64,000 nt of DNA from Deltaproteobacteria bacterium (GCA_019912665.1 JAIOIE010000018.1:222590-286589), one strand, 5' to 3'; positions 42,176 to 51,020 are shown, numbered from the stretch's first letter. Translations and numbers: made by a program. The notes: generated by a model not told the origin, from the letters alone.

Positions 42176-42763
42176 CTATAATGAGAAGAGTAGCCAGGCT
42201 CCGCCTGCCGCTATCAGGCCGCCGGCGTAGCGCATCAGATGGATCCTGTTGAGGACTTTAAAGGCGATTCCGATACCGATGCCGCAAAGATGCAGAAGAG
42301 CGGTCGAGATAACAAAACCGGCGCTGTAAGCGAGTCCTGACGCGCTGCCTGGTATCTCTGCACCATGCGCGTGTCCATGAAAGATGGCAAAGACCCCGAC
42401 TATCACAACGCTTAGAGCGACAGGGAACCTGGCGGCAACTGTTACAAAGAGCCCAAGAACCAGTACAGAAGTTGCAATGCCCTCCTCGATTAGTGGCACG
42501 GTAATGCCATTCAGGCCCAGAAAGCCCCCGAAAGCCATGAGGCTGACGAACCCTGCCGGAATTGCCCAAACAGTCCTACCGCCAGCCTGTGCGGCCCATA
42601 TACCGACTGCCACCATCGCGAGGACATGATCCAGGCCCCCCACCGGATGTCCGAATCCATGCATGAATCCATGGGCATTCCCTAGGCCAGTATGGGCATA
42701 CGCCGCAGCGGGCATCAACAAACACACAACGGCAAGCAGCAGAGTTTTGCTTTTTAAATCCAT
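42176..42763 (-). CDS. hupE: HupE/UreJ family nickel permease-like protein
   Basis: A 195-residue membrane protein with an exported N-terminus (TLLLAVVCLLMPAAAYAHTG) and about six helices. The HupE/UreJ signature GFGHPVGGLDHVLAMVAVG is present, as is a His-rich loop, FHGHAHGAEIPG. Family members move nickel (or cobalt) for hydrogenase or urease. No such enzyme is in this window. With the NicO gene broken, this may be the working nickel permease of the region. The ATG at 42763 is preceded by GGGAGG; an in-frame TTG six codons earlier overlaps that site and is less likely. Confidence 0.87.
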   Translation of the reverse strand: MDLKSKTLLLAVVCLLMPAAAYAHTGLGNAHGFMHGFGHPVGGLDHVLAMVAVGIWAAQAGGRTVWAIPAGFVSLMAFGGFLGLNGITVPLIEEGIATSVLVLGLFVTVAARFPVALSVVIVGVFAIFHGHAHGAEIPGSASGLAYSAGFVISTALLHLCGIGIGIAFKVLNRIHLMRYAGGLIAAGGAWLLFSL

Positions 42764-42940
42764 CTTGCTTCTACCTCCCAATTTTTTCAGGAAAGCTGTC
42801 CGCGCTTTCCATATTTATCATCGTTTCCGCCGGACAAGCGGTAAAATGATATCACCATTTAAAAATTCGTGCCACCTGAATGCCAAAAAACTACTTAAGC
42901 CCCTCTCCGGTTGTGGTGGCGATAGCGAATCCTATACAGC

Positions 42941-42969
42941 TTGATTAGAATCATTCTAAATGATATATT
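42941..42969 (+). promoter_or_regulatory. cytochrome c peroxidase promoter with PerR/Fur-type box
   Basis: TTGATT (42941-42946), a 17-bp spacer and TATATT (42964-42969). The perfect palindrome TTAGAAT-C-ATTCTAA (42945-42959) fills the spacer. It matches the PerR box pattern TTATAATNATTATAA at 13 of 15 positions, with the 7-1-7 layout. Repression by a Fur-family peroxide or iron sensor is expected. Confidence 0.75.
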
Positions 42970-43027
42970 TTATCTGCCCGATCAAAAATCGCAAGCGGGC
43001 CATGCATCTAAAAACATGGAGGTGTTC

Positions 43028-44080
43028 ATGAAGGCTTTTTCTTTCAGGAGATGGAAGTCGTTGGCAGCAATTGGCTGCGCCGGCGCAGCCCTTACCGGGC
43101 CTGCAATCGCTGAAGTTAGCGTCCCTGCGGGCTATCTGGATAACTTCAAACCTATTACGGAGCAGGTCGTCCAGAGCAAGGAAAATGCGGTCACGCCGGA
43201 CAAGGTAAAGCTTGGCAAGATGCTCTACTACGACCCGCGGCTTTCCAAGAGCGGCCTTCTCAGCTGTAATACTTGTCACAACATAGCCATGTACGGAGTG
43301 AGCGCCCTGCCGACGGATATAGGCCATAAATGGGCTATCGGGCCAATAAACGGTCCAACTGTGATGAACTCCGCTTACAATTTATCCCAGTTCTGGGATG
43401 GAAGGGCGAAGGACCTGGAAGAGCAGGCAAAAGGGCCCATCCTTAACCCTGCTGAGATGGGGATGCCCAGCGAGGCCGCTGTAGTGGAAAGGATAGGCTC
43501 GATCACGGAATACCGGGATATGTTCACAAAGTCCTTCCCTGGAGAGAAGCTGACATATAATAATATAGCCAAGGCAATTGCGGCCTTCGAAAGGACCCTC
43601 CAGACTCCTTCCAGGTTTGACAGGTTTCTGACCGGCGACGCAAACGCCTTGACTGACCAGGAAAAAAACGGCCTCAAGCTCTTTGTTGAGAACGGCTGCG
43701 CTGCGTGCCATAACGGGGTTGCCATAGGCGGCAACTCGTTCCAGAAGATGGGTGTAGTGAAACCATACAAGACCGATAACAAGGCCAGAGGCAAATTCGA
43801 TCTGACCAAGAAAAAAGAAGACATGAATGTCTTCAAGGTCCCGACCCTCAGAAATGTTGAAAGGACCTACCCGTACTTTCATGACGGGATGGTATGGGAA
43901 CTCGAAAATGCTGTAAAGATCATGGGTGACGTGCAGACAGGAAAGAAACTCAATGACACGGAGGCCAGCGATATTGCCGCATTCCTTAGGTCACTGACCG
44001 GCACGATACCGGCGGAGGCTCTTCAGGTGCCCGTGCTGCCTGCGTCGGAAAAAGGGACGCCCAGGCCTTCTGCCGATTAA
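43028..44080 (+). CDS. di-heme cytochrome c peroxidase
   Basis: A 350-residue periplasmic peroxidase reducing hydrogen peroxide with electrons from c-type cytochromes. A signal peptide (WKSLAAIGCAGAALTGPAIA) is followed by two heme-binding motifs, LLSCNTCHNIAMYG and ENGCAACHNGVAIGG. GPTVMNSAYNLSQFWDGRAK and VPTLRNVERTYPYFHDG are typical of CcpA/MauG-family peroxidases. The ATG at 43028 has GGAGGT upstream; the in-frame extension to 42941 would cover the promoter and is rejected. A Fur-type palindrome sits in the promoter. Confidence 0.93.
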   Translation: MKAFSFRRWKSLAAIGCAGAALTGPAIAEVSVPAGYLDNFKPITEQVVQSKENAVTPDKVKLGKMLYYDPRLSKSGLLSCNTCHNIAMYGVSALPTDIGHKWAIGPINGPTVMNSAYNLSQFWDGRAKDLEEQAKGPILNPAEMGMPSEAAVVERIGSITEYRDMFTKSFPGEKLTYNNIAKAIAAFERTLQTPSRFDRFLTGDANALTDQEKNGLKLFVENGCAACHNGVAIGGNSFQKMGVVKPYKTDNKARGKFDLTKKKEDMNVFKVPTLRNVERTYPYFHDGMVWELENAVKIMGDVQTGKKLNDTEASDIAAFLRSLTGTIPAEALQVPVLPASEKGTPRPSAD

Positions 44081-44145
44081 AAAAACATAAGCATATGCCT
44101 ATAGTAGATAACTAGAGACCTGCTCAGGAAGCGGACTTCCTTTAG

Positions 44146-44192
44146 AGGCCCCAGGAAACAGGCCGTAAGCCTTCAAGTTTACGGCCTGTTTC
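44146..44192 (+). terminator. terminator after cytochrome c peroxidase
   Basis: AAACAGGCCGTAA (44146-44158) pairs with TTACGGCCTGTTT (44169-44181), followed by a T/C-rich tail. Confidence 0.85.
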
Positions 44193-45047
44193 TTCTCTTA
44201 AGCAGTCTAAATCGCCACCTCCACTGTGGATAAGTAACCGACAAATCCACATCCCGGCACCATCTAATCTCGTGAATTTGCATTCAGACCATAGCTCCTT
44301 CCGAAAAATAAGTTCTAAAGCATCCATTAAAAACAAGTTAAATGGGCTTGCAAATCAATCACTTAGCATCATTTTAGGACATGAGTTCTAAAGTAAACTC
44401 CCAAACTTAAAAAACCAGACTTTCTTTGACTAAAATACCCAACAAAATCAATATGATATATCACCTTGAAGGCTGAAATTACCAAAATACTCAAAATCGC
44501 ACAGATCCCTGAATCAAGCAGTCAAATATGAATTCATAGCTGGAAAAAGTCTAAATATTTCACCTACATACGGAACCACATTTTTTTCTAAATAGTCCAG
44601 ATCAGGCAGCCAGAAAATCAGAGGGGTTACAGCGGATGCTGTAACCCCTTGTTCCATTTCGGGGCGCGGGTCGGATTAAGTAATTGGAACGAAGCTGACC
44701 TGATTTGGTGGGCACAGCCCACCCTACAAAACTGAAAGTCTTCCCTGTTCATGAGGCCGGGAAGATGCAGGTTTTATTTATTTTACAAAATACCGCTTAG
44801 GTGGGAAATACAGCATGCGGACGTATAGGGACGAATACGGACTAGATAATTACTGCCAACATTAGGAGTCAAGCGGCATAATATTGCTGAAGGGAACTGT
44901 ATTCCCGCAGAATGAGGGTTTTGAACGTTCATTTGTCGATAAATAAAATTGTCCGACAGCTTATTCTTTCGCAAAATATGAGTGCGATATAAAAAATAAG
45001 TTGGGCTGTGACCGAATCTATTCACACCCATAAGGAGATTTCCCGAA
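44193..45047. other. AT-rich intergenic region, 855 bp
   Basis: Markedly more AT-rich than its surroundings, with no convincing ORF on either strand. It contains a perfect hairpin, AGGGGTTACAGC-GGAT-GCTGTAACCCCT (44622-44649), and a REP-like GGTGGGC-ACA-GCCCACC (44707-44723). It may mark foreign DNA or the scar of lost genes. Confidence 0.55.
44622..44649. terminator. perfect hairpin, terminator-like
   Basis: A 12-bp perfect stem with a GGAT loop, followed by TTGTTCC. No gene lies close upstream on either strand, so it may be the remnant terminator of a lost transcript. Confidence 0.5.
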
Positions 45048-45794
45048 ATGGACATCCCACGGATCTTCAACATCACCGAAAGTGCTCACCGCATCCATAA
45101 CCCGTTCACACCCGAAAAACTCGCCACTCTCGGCGCGGCGCTGCGTCTGGAAACGGGGACCCGAGTGCTCGACCTCGGCAGCGGTTCGGGGGAGATGCTG
45201 TGCACCTGGGCGCGTGACCACGGATTCATCGGCACCGGCATCGACATGAGTCAGTTGTTCACCGAGCAAGCGAAACGCCGTGCTGAAGAACTCGGCGTCG
45301 CCGATCAAGTCAAGTTCATCCATGGCGATGCTACCGGCTACGTCTCGGACGACAAGGCCGGTGTGGCAGCCTGTCTCGGTGCTACATGGATCGGCGGGGG
45401 AGTTGCCGGCACTATCGAGCTTCTGGCGCGGAGTCTCCGCACCGGAGGGCTCATCCTCATCGGCGAGCCCTACTGGCGGCAGTTACCGCCGACGGAAGAT
45501 GTTGCCAAGGGGTGTTTTGCCAACTCGATCTCCGACTTTCTCATGCTCCCAGAACTTCTCGCGTCTTTCGGCCACCTTGGCTACGATGTCGTTGAAATGG
45601 TTCTGGCTGACCAAGACGGCTGGGACAGATACGAGGCGGCCAAATGGCTCACCATGCGCCAATGGCTTGAAGCCAATCCCGGCGACGAGTTCGCGAAAGA
45701 TGTTCGAGCCAAACTGACCTCGGAACCCAAGCGCTACGCCGCTTACACACGTGAATACCTAGGTTGGGGTGTGTTCGCGCTGATGACGCGGTGA
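45048..45794 (+). CDS. class I SAM-dependent methyltransferase
   Basis: A 248-residue methyltransferase with motif I in TRVLDLGSGSGEMLCTWARD, an acidic ribose-binding loop (GTGIDMSQLF) and VKFIHGDATGYVSDDKAGV. The substrate region includes GEPYWRQLPPTEDVAKGC and TREYLGWGVFALMTR. It resembles a group scattered patchily across bacteria. It is preceded by a long AT-rich stretch and by an AAGGAG site 10 bases from the ATG, and has no operon partner. Its codon choice (frequent CTC/CGC, fewer AGG) looks unlike the neighbours by eye, so horizontal transfer is plausible. The substrate is unknown. Confidence 0.85.
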   Translation: MDIPRIFNITESAHRIHNPFTPEKLATLGAALRLETGTRVLDLGSGSGEMLCTWARDHGFIGTGIDMSQLFTEQAKRRAEELGVADQVKFIHGDATGYVSDDKAGVAACLGATWIGGGVAGTIELLARSLRTGGLILIGEPYWRQLPPTEDVAKGCFANSISDFLMLPELLASFGHLGYDVVEMVLADQDGWDRYEAAKWLTMRQWLEANPGDEFAKDVRAKLTSEPKRYAAYTREYLGWGVFALMTR

Positions 45795-45922
45795 CGAGTC
45801 TTGTAGGCTGGCCCGCCCGCCAATCTTCTTTCAAACCTCCGCTCTGGCTTTTCCTGAGACATTCACATATAATGACCCGGCATGTTGTTCTAAATCCCTG
45901 CCGTACCCACAGGAGAAAACCT

Positions 45923-46579
45923 TTGAAACTCGCAAATCTCTTTATCACAACTATAACGGCTGTTCTGTTATTGACCGCCGCGCATGCGGTCGCCGGGCCG
46001 AAACACACCGGGGTCGTGCTTGAGGCCGCCTCCGGCGGCGGATACACATATCTCAAGGTCGATGAAAACGGGAATACATTCTGGATCGCGGGCCCGGAAG
46101 CTCCGGTAAGCGCGGGGGCCACGGTCAGCTTCTCCGAACAGATCTGGATGCCCAACTTTACGAGCAAGGCCTTGAACCGCACATTCGAGAAGATATTGTT
46201 CGTGGACGGAATCAACGTCGCATCATCCAAAACAAGCCCGTCCGCGAAGACGCAGGCTGAACCCGCTAAACCGGCCCAGGCGGCCTCGGCATATACCATC
46301 AAGGAGATATACTCCAAGAGGTATGAATTAAGCGGGCAGCCCGTTAAAGTGCGCGGGAATGTCGTGAAGGTTTCGGAAAACATAATGGGAAAGACATGGG
46401 TGCACATCAAGGACGGCACGGGAAGCGATGGCAAGGATACGCTCATTTTCCTTTCGAAGGGTGCTTCGGCGGCCGTCGGGTCTGTCGTAACAGCCGAGGG
46501 CGTGCTTGAAACGGACAAGAACTTCGGGTTCGGATATTTTTATTCCGTTATCGTCGAAGGGTCGACTTTTTCAGAATAA
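45923..46579 (+). CDS. exported protein with two OB-fold-like modules
   Basis: A 218-residue periplasmic protein. The start chosen is the TTG at 45923 (LKLANLFITTITAVLLLTAA, a signal peptide), with AGGAGA upstream; an ATG at 45872 would add 17 residues. The first module, HTGVVLEAASGGGYTYLKVD then TFWIAGPEAPVSAGATVSF, resembles the NrfJ-like OB-fold domain of deltaproteobacterial exported proteins. The second, SGQPVKVRGNVVKVSENIMG then WVHIKDGTG, is another OB-like nucleic-acid-binding-fold module. An Ala/Pro/Lys linker joins them. The function is unknown, and a strong terminator follows. Confidence 0.72.
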   Translation: MKLANLFITTITAVLLLTAAHAVAGPKHTGVVLEAASGGGYTYLKVDENGNTFWIAGPEAPVSAGATVSFSEQIWMPNFTSKALNRTFEKILFVDGINVASSKTSPSAKTQAEPAKPAQAASAYTIKEIYSKRYELSGQPVKVRGNVVKVSENIMGKTWVHIKDGTGSDGKDTLIFLSKGASAAVGSVVTAEGVLETDKNFGFGYFYSVIVEGSTFSE

Positions 46580-46607
46580 CAACACTCCGAAATATAGTCC
46601 GGCCAGG

Positions 46608-46643
46608 CGGGTCGGGTTATTAGCGTAACCCGACCCGTTATTT
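46608..46643 (+). terminator. terminator after the OB-fold gene
   Basis: CGGGTCGGGTTA, a 6-nt loop, TAACCCGACCCG (46608-46637), then TTATTTT. Confidence 0.87.
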
Positions 46644-47012
46644 TATGCTCTGCCCAAAATCGCATAATCACACATCCTGTCGCTTTTCTCCCGCGCATCT
46701 TCTGAACGTCAACAAAACTCCCCACAATCCTGCCCCATGCGGCAAAATGCACTGACCTCGAAAATCTGATTCAACAACAACGGTTTCCTGCAGACGCTTC
46801 CTTTCCCTCCATCCCATTCTGCCGCAATCCCCTCTCGAAGCAATCACTCAGTCGCCCGATTCACAAGTGCTTTCGAGGCACAGGCGGCGGCACCCTATTT
46901 GCAATTCAATCGATCATCCACAATCAAGGAGGCGTGAGTCGAGGCCCCGGTGCGTCGCCCGGGCGGCAAGCCGGGAATGGCTTTTCATCCCACCTTTGCC
47001 GGAGGTATCCTG
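46644..47012. other. intergenic region, 369 bp
   Basis: The leader and promoter area of the barrel protein. The last ~80 bp is GC-rich with possible small hairpins (CCCGG/CCGGG near 46965) and a second ribosome-binding-like AAGGAGG at ~46928 followed by GTG. No known riboswitch could be matched. Confidence 0.4.
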
Positions 47013-47687
47013 ATGTTGAGAAAGCCGTTTTCGTTAATCACACCATTTATTGCGATACTCTTATTTACTGTTCTATCTGCAAGCTCGGTAAGCGCGGCGG
47101 AACTTCTAAACCAGGTGTTTTTCAGGTTCGGGAAAGCGAGGCTCAGCGACGACAGGGGCGGAGAGGTCTTCACCGACACACTGAACGTCTTCGGGGAGGG
47201 CAGGAACGACGGCACGAGCGGCACGAGCATAAGCGCGGGGCTTGATCTGGCCCTGGCAAGGGACTTCGGGCCGGGCACGCTACTCGGGGAGATAATGCTC
47301 GACTACTCGAGATTTTCGGAAAAGAGGGTCACGCAGACCACGACGACGCTGCTGGAGTTGGACGGCGTGGGCACGCACAACACGAAAGAGGTGACTGTCT
47401 CGGAGCTTATCGTGGCAATCGCGCCGAAGTACAGGTTCGACCGCATCGGCTCCGGAAAGGTCAGGCCCTGGATAATACCGGCTGGAATCGCGTTCATGGT
47501 CAACTCGCCGCCGTCGGACGACACAACCTATCTGGACATAGGCTATCACCTCGGGGCCGGGATCGAGTATGTCATCAACGGATTGCTGAGCGTCGGGGCC
47601 GACTTCCGTCACACAATCGCAAGCGGCGACCCGGGCATCAAGGCGAGCTACTCTACGGCGGCGGTCTATTTGGGCATAAACTTCTAA
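47013..47687 (+). CDS. outer-membrane beta-barrel protein
   Basis: A 224-residue protein beginning MLRKPFSLITPFIAILLFTV, with a signal peptide ending SSVSA, then alternating amphipathic strands (ELLNQVFFRFGKARLSDDRG, LIVAIAPKYRFDRIGSGKVR, YLDIGYHLGAGIEYVING) and a terminal YLGINF, the aromatic end expected for BAM insertion. It resembles OmpA/OmpW-size eight-stranded barrels. A GGAGGT site precedes the ATG at 47013; upstream in-frame ATGs lack the signal at their N-terminus. The role is unknown. Confidence 0.75.
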   Translation: MLRKPFSLITPFIAILLFTVLSASSVSAAELLNQVFFRFGKARLSDDRGGEVFTDTLNVFGEGRNDGTSGTSISAGLDLALARDFGPGTLLGEIMLDYSRFSEKRVTQTTTTLLELDGVGTHNTKEVTVSELIVAIAPKYRFDRIGSGKVRPWIIPAGIAFMVNSPPSDDTTYLDIGYHLGAGIEYVINGLLSVGADFRHTIASGDPGIKASYSTAAVYLGINF

Positions 47688-47741
47688 AGAGCACGCTGTC
47701 TTCAAATTAAAACCACGGCTGGCCGTCCATACCCTGGCCAA

Positions 47742-47802
47742 GGCAGGTCCCTTTCAGCCACCTCCTTCCGCAAAAGCGAAATAGAGCTGAAAGGGGCCTG
47801 CC
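47742..47802. repeat. long inverted repeat between convergent genes
   Basis: GGCAGGTCCCTTTCAGC (47742-47758) pairs with GCTGAAAGGGGCCTGCC (47786-47802), with a T-G pair inside and a 27-nt loop. It probably terminates both the barrel gene and the flavin reductase gene. Confidence 0.65.
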
Positions 47803-47855
47803 CCTCCTAATTGCATTCGGAGGGGGCTCTACCCCCAACCCTCCTCAAAATTCTT

Positions 47856-48416
47856 TCACAGCATCCCCGGCCTGAAGAGCTGCTTTCTATTGATGGTCTT
47901 GCCAGGGACCATGAAGACGCCGTCGCCGGTGTAGTGGAGCGTCTCGGGATATTTCGGCGATACGGCGGCATGGGCTTTCACCACCTCAAAGATGAAGAAA
48001 TTGTACTTGTCCACAAGCGCGCCGTCGTAAAGCCTGCATTCGAAGTTGGCGTGGCACTCGCGTATCAATGGCGCCGCGACCACATCTCCATCCTCGGGCG
48101 TAAGGCCGAATTCCCTGAACTTGTCTATCTCGGCGCCCGACGTATTTCCTATCCTGACGACAGTATCCGTAAGCGCAGTTGTCGGGAGGTTTATGACGCA
48201 TTCGCCGCTTTCCCTTATCATCCGGAAGCTGTGGTTTCCGCTTGATATCACGCAACCGACGAGCGATGGCGTGAACTCCATGACCGTATGCCAGCCCATC
48301 GTCATTATATTCGTTTTCCCTTTCCACTTGGACGAGACGAGCACGATAGGGCCGGGCTCCAGATACCTCCGCACCTGGCTTACGGGAAAGTCCTTTTTTT
48401 TTGGAAACTTATTCAT
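47856..48416 (-). CDS. flavin reductase-like (FMN-binding split barrel) protein
   Basis: A 186-residue flavoredoxin/flavin reductase family protein. GPIVLVSSKWKGKTNIMTMG, VMEFTPSLVGCVISSGNHSF and SGECVINLPTT are the FMN-binding elements. Such proteins in anaerobes bind FMN and act as NAD(P)H:flavin oxidoreductases or electron carriers. The C-terminus (PGKTINRKQLFRPGML) is ordinary. It follows the PAS-domain gene with a 4-bp overlap in the frame as sequenced, and AGGA lies upstream of the ATG. Confidence 0.87.
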   Translation of the reverse strand: MNKFPKKKDFPVSQVRRYLEPGPIVLVSSKWKGKTNIMTMGWHTVMEFTPSLVGCVISSGNHSFRMIRESGECVINLPTTALTDTVVRIGNTSGAEIDKFREFGLTPEDGDVVAAPLIRECHANFECRLYDGALVDKYNFFIFEVVKAHAAVSPKYPETLHYTGDGVFMVPGKTINRKQLFRPGML

Positions 48417-49162
48417 AAGGTCGTCCTGTTACGATAGAAGGTTCGGGCGAGAGGTGAATGATGAGATTTATTCTCCCGGTTTTTCCTTGCCTTTATCCTC
48501 GCCGCCGTAAAGCCTTTCAGCGCAGTCCGGGCATATGCCTGGCTGAAGACCGCCTCCGAGCGCTGCTCGATGTACTTCTCAAGGGACTGCCAGTTGCCCC
48601 TGTCGTCCTGAATTCGCTTGCATACTGCGCATACGTTCAGCATTCCGCTCAGGACCTTAACCCTCCTTAATGCCTCGTTGAGCTCGAGATTCAAATTCCT
48701 TATCCTTTCTTCGGTCGCTTTGTGCTCGCTGATGTCTATCCACGAAAGCGCGACTTCGGAGACATCGCCATTTCCGTCCAAAATCGGGCATGAATTCATC
48801 AAGACTGTCACTCTGGCCCCGTTCGGCTTCATGAAGACCCATTCCTCATTCTCGAAACACGCTTTTTGATCTATTGTCCTGAAAATGATGAACTCCTCGT
48901 TTTCGGGCTTGCTTACGCCGTCGCTTTTGAAGAGATGCCATCGCTCGACCACCTCGTCCAAGGGTATGCCTTCAAGCTCTGTTCTTGAGCGCCCCGCATA
49001 CAATGCAGCATATCTGCTGACAGATCTGATGATACGGCTTTCCGCATCCACCAAAGCAAGCCCCTCAGGAACGTTATCAATGATCGCATCAAAGTATCTC
49101 GCTTTGCTTTGAAGCTCGTACCCCTCCCTTTCAGGATATATCCTGAGCGCGTTTTCTCCCAT
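48413..49162 (-). pseudogene. PAS-domain protein with apparent C-terminal frameshift
   Basis: A PAS domain (FDAIIDNVPEGLALVDAESR to FKSDGVSKPENEEF) and PAC segment (VALSWIDISEHKATEERIRN) are followed by a coiled coil and the motif MLNVCAVCKRIQDDRGNWQS, then LEKYIEQRSEAVFS. In this family a second Cys pair follows as FSHGICPDCA. Here the frame as read gives QAYARTALKGFTAARIKARK, but the next frame encodes GICPDCAERLYGGEDKG and stops at 48468. A missing base near 48540-48547 therefore breaks the CxxC...CxxC site, or is a sequencing error. AGGAGG supports the ATG at 49162. No output domain is present. Confidence 0.7.
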
Positions 49163-49378
49163 TTCCCCACCCTCCTTTATCTCAATTATAACGGAATCCA
49201 GCTAACACGAAGGCAGGCGGGGGAGCGCACCCGAACGGCGCAATCCTGTACCGCCACATGTTCAACATGCCTATAAAAAAATCAACTTTCCAGGCATCTC
49301 ACTTCTAAAAAGAGTTGAATTTCACAACTTAAAATGATATTTACCTCACCTTTCCAAATCAAAATGAGAGGCCATGAA

Positions 49379-50593
49379 ATGAAAAACAGTCTATTTATTC
49401 TAATTCTTCTTGCAATAATTTACCCTGCTACTGCGAATGCCGACTACCTGTTCAATAACAGGAACAACCTGATAGGAGACCGCGCGGCCCTCATGGGAGG
49501 CGCGTACACGGCCCTTTCAGAAGACGTCTCGGGGGCGTTCTATAACCCGGCCGGGATAGCCTATGTGAGGCCGCTTACCTCCAACTTCGCTAACAACTAT
49601 GCATATCAGCGGTTCGAGAGGGAGAACCTGACCACCGGCGAACCTATAATGAACGACCTCCACAGGTTCAACAACATACCGACCATGATAGGGATAACAT
49701 ACAAATTCGGAGAGCTCCATACCGCTCTCTCCCTCTTCCAGACAGACATGGTCCGGTTCTACAGCATAGGACACAGCGCCGACCAGTCCACATCATTGAC
49801 TCTTGACATTACGGAGGACACCTGGCTTATCGGGCCGAGCTTCGCGGGGAAAATAACGGACGACTTTGCAATCGGCCTCTCGGCCTTCGCCTATTACACA
49901 CAGATGAAATTCATAGGGAGGATAGACTCGGCGGCCCTCACGTCGAGCAGGGAAAACGACCTCTACAGTCTCGGTTTCTCCCCTGTTTTCGGGGCCAAGT
50001 GGAAGGCAAGCGAAAGCCTGGACCTCGGGTTATCGTACGGTATGGAGACCATCCACATATCCGGGACTAACAGCATAATATTCAGGCCGCCCGGCTCCCC
50101 CTCTGTTATAACCAAGACCGTGGACGGAGACATGCGTCTCCCGCATAGGGTCACGACCGGCGTTGCGTGGCATAATGACGGGCTTACTCTTGCCTTCGAC
50201 GCAACTTACTATTTCGCGATGGAATACCCGGCCCCGAACGAGCCGATCAGGACGGCGGAAAATGAAAATATCCATAAGGAGCGGGCCCACTTCGACCTGT
50301 CGCTAGGCACGGAATACATACTGAGCGAGAAATGGAACGTCCGGGGCGGCCTTTTCACTAATACATCCTCGGCGACCGGCCAGTACGGCGCGGAGAAGAT
50401 CAACATGTACGGAGGGTCGTTCGGGGTGGGATATGTAAACGGCTCGGCCACTACCAATTTCGGCATTATCGTGCAAAGAGGCGACTCGGACGCCAGCGCG
50501 AGCGATTTCAGCCCAGCCCTTATGGTATCTGAAAAGGCTGCCTGGACCAGGACGATAATAAGCTTCCTCATAGGGGGGAGCTATGAGTTTTAA
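49379..50593 (+). CDS. FadL/OmpP1-like outer-membrane transport protein
   Basis: A 404-residue outer-membrane barrel. The signal peptide is SLFILILLAIIYPATANA. GDRAALMGGAYTALSEDVSG then AFYNPAGIAYVRP is the N-terminal FadL/TodX-type plug signature. About fourteen beta strands follow, ending IISFLIGGSYEF with the terminal Phe. Family members take up fatty acids or other hydrophobic compounds. The ATG at 49379 is chosen because it begins the signal peptide; upstream in-frame ATGs at 49334 and 49364 only lengthen it. It is monocistronic, upstream of the riboswitch region. Confidence 0.82.
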   Translation: MKNSLFILILLAIIYPATANADYLFNNRNNLIGDRAALMGGAYTALSEDVSGAFYNPAGIAYVRPLTSNFANNYAYQRFERENLTTGEPIMNDLHRFNNIPTMIGITYKFGELHTALSLFQTDMVRFYSIGHSADQSTSLTLDITEDTWLIGPSFAGKITDDFAIGLSAFAYYTQMKFIGRIDSAALTSSRENDLYSLGFSPVFGAKWKASESLDLGLSYGMETIHISGTNSIIFRPPGSPSVITKTVDGDMRLPHRVTTGVAWHNDGLTLAFDATYYFAMEYPAPNEPIRTAENENIHKERAHFDLSLGTEYILSEKWNVRGGLFTNTSSATGQYGAEKINMYGGSFGVGYVNGSATTNFGIIVQRGDSDASASDFSPALMVSEKAAWTRTIISFLIGGSYEF

Positions 50594-50716
50594 ATTACCA
50601 GTCCGCCGGCTCTCAGGCGGCGGCCTTTGCGAGCTTCTCAATTCCTAATGGCAGGGAGCCGAGCCGAACCTGTCTTGACAGCTAAGGCTCGACGTATTAA
50701 AGTACAACCCACATAT

Positions 50717-50891
50717 ATCAGGTAATCTCCTTCGGGAGATCAAGAGGGAATCCCGTGGCCGGCCTTATAAGCCGGGAATCGGGAGTGGTCCCGCCGCTGT
50801 GACCGGGGACGAAAGCCGACAATACCACTGGGAACCATCCTGGGAAGGTCGGGCGAGTAGGCGGATCCGGAAGCCAGAAGACCTGCCTGAT
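50717..50891 (+). ncRNA. cobalamin (B12) riboswitch
   Basis: P1 is ATCAGG (50717-50722) with CCTGAT (50886-50891). The core contains GAGGGAATCCCG, GGTCCCGCCGCTGTGA and GGGGACGAAAGCC, and ends with the B12-box region GCCAGAAGACCTGCCTGAT (50873-50891). Order and spacing follow the adenosylcobalamin riboswitch consensus. It lies upstream of a ThiC/BzaF homologue and is coupled to the terminator at 50969-51003. Confidence 0.9.
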
Positions 50892-50968
50892 GTGATTGCC
50901 GAAGACCTTCTCGCGGACTGGAAGGGCTCGCCGAAAACACATACTGCTGAGGGTGAAGTACAGGGTGC

Positions 50969-51003
50969 AATCCTCAGAGCGAAAGCTCTGGGGATTTTTT
51001 TTT
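50969..51003 (+). terminator. riboswitch expression-platform terminator
   Basis: AATCCTCAGAGC, loop GAAA, GCTCTGGGGATT (12 pairs, one wobble), then a nine-T run, ending 17 bp before the start codon. B12 binding should promote termination before the gene. Confidence 0.88.
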
Positions 51004-51020
51004 ATTTCCAAGGAGGGGAT

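Noticed and set aside
44783..45076. 97-residue minus-strand frame in the AT-rich region
   Set aside because: No ribosome-binding site, no recognisable domain, and it overlaps the methyltransferase start.
46934..47245. Plus-strand frame beginning GTG after AAGGAGG
   Set aside because: It reads the barrel gene out of frame and becomes Arg/Gln-rich low complexity.
50717..51003. Possible TPP riboswitch before a ThiC-like gene
   Set aside because: No CUGAGA-type thi-box core. The sequence fits the cobalamin class instead.
50799..51020. Upstream in-frame extension of the ThiC/BzaF-like ORF
   Set aside because: It translates the riboswitch and terminator. The ATG at 51021 has an ideal ribosome-binding site.
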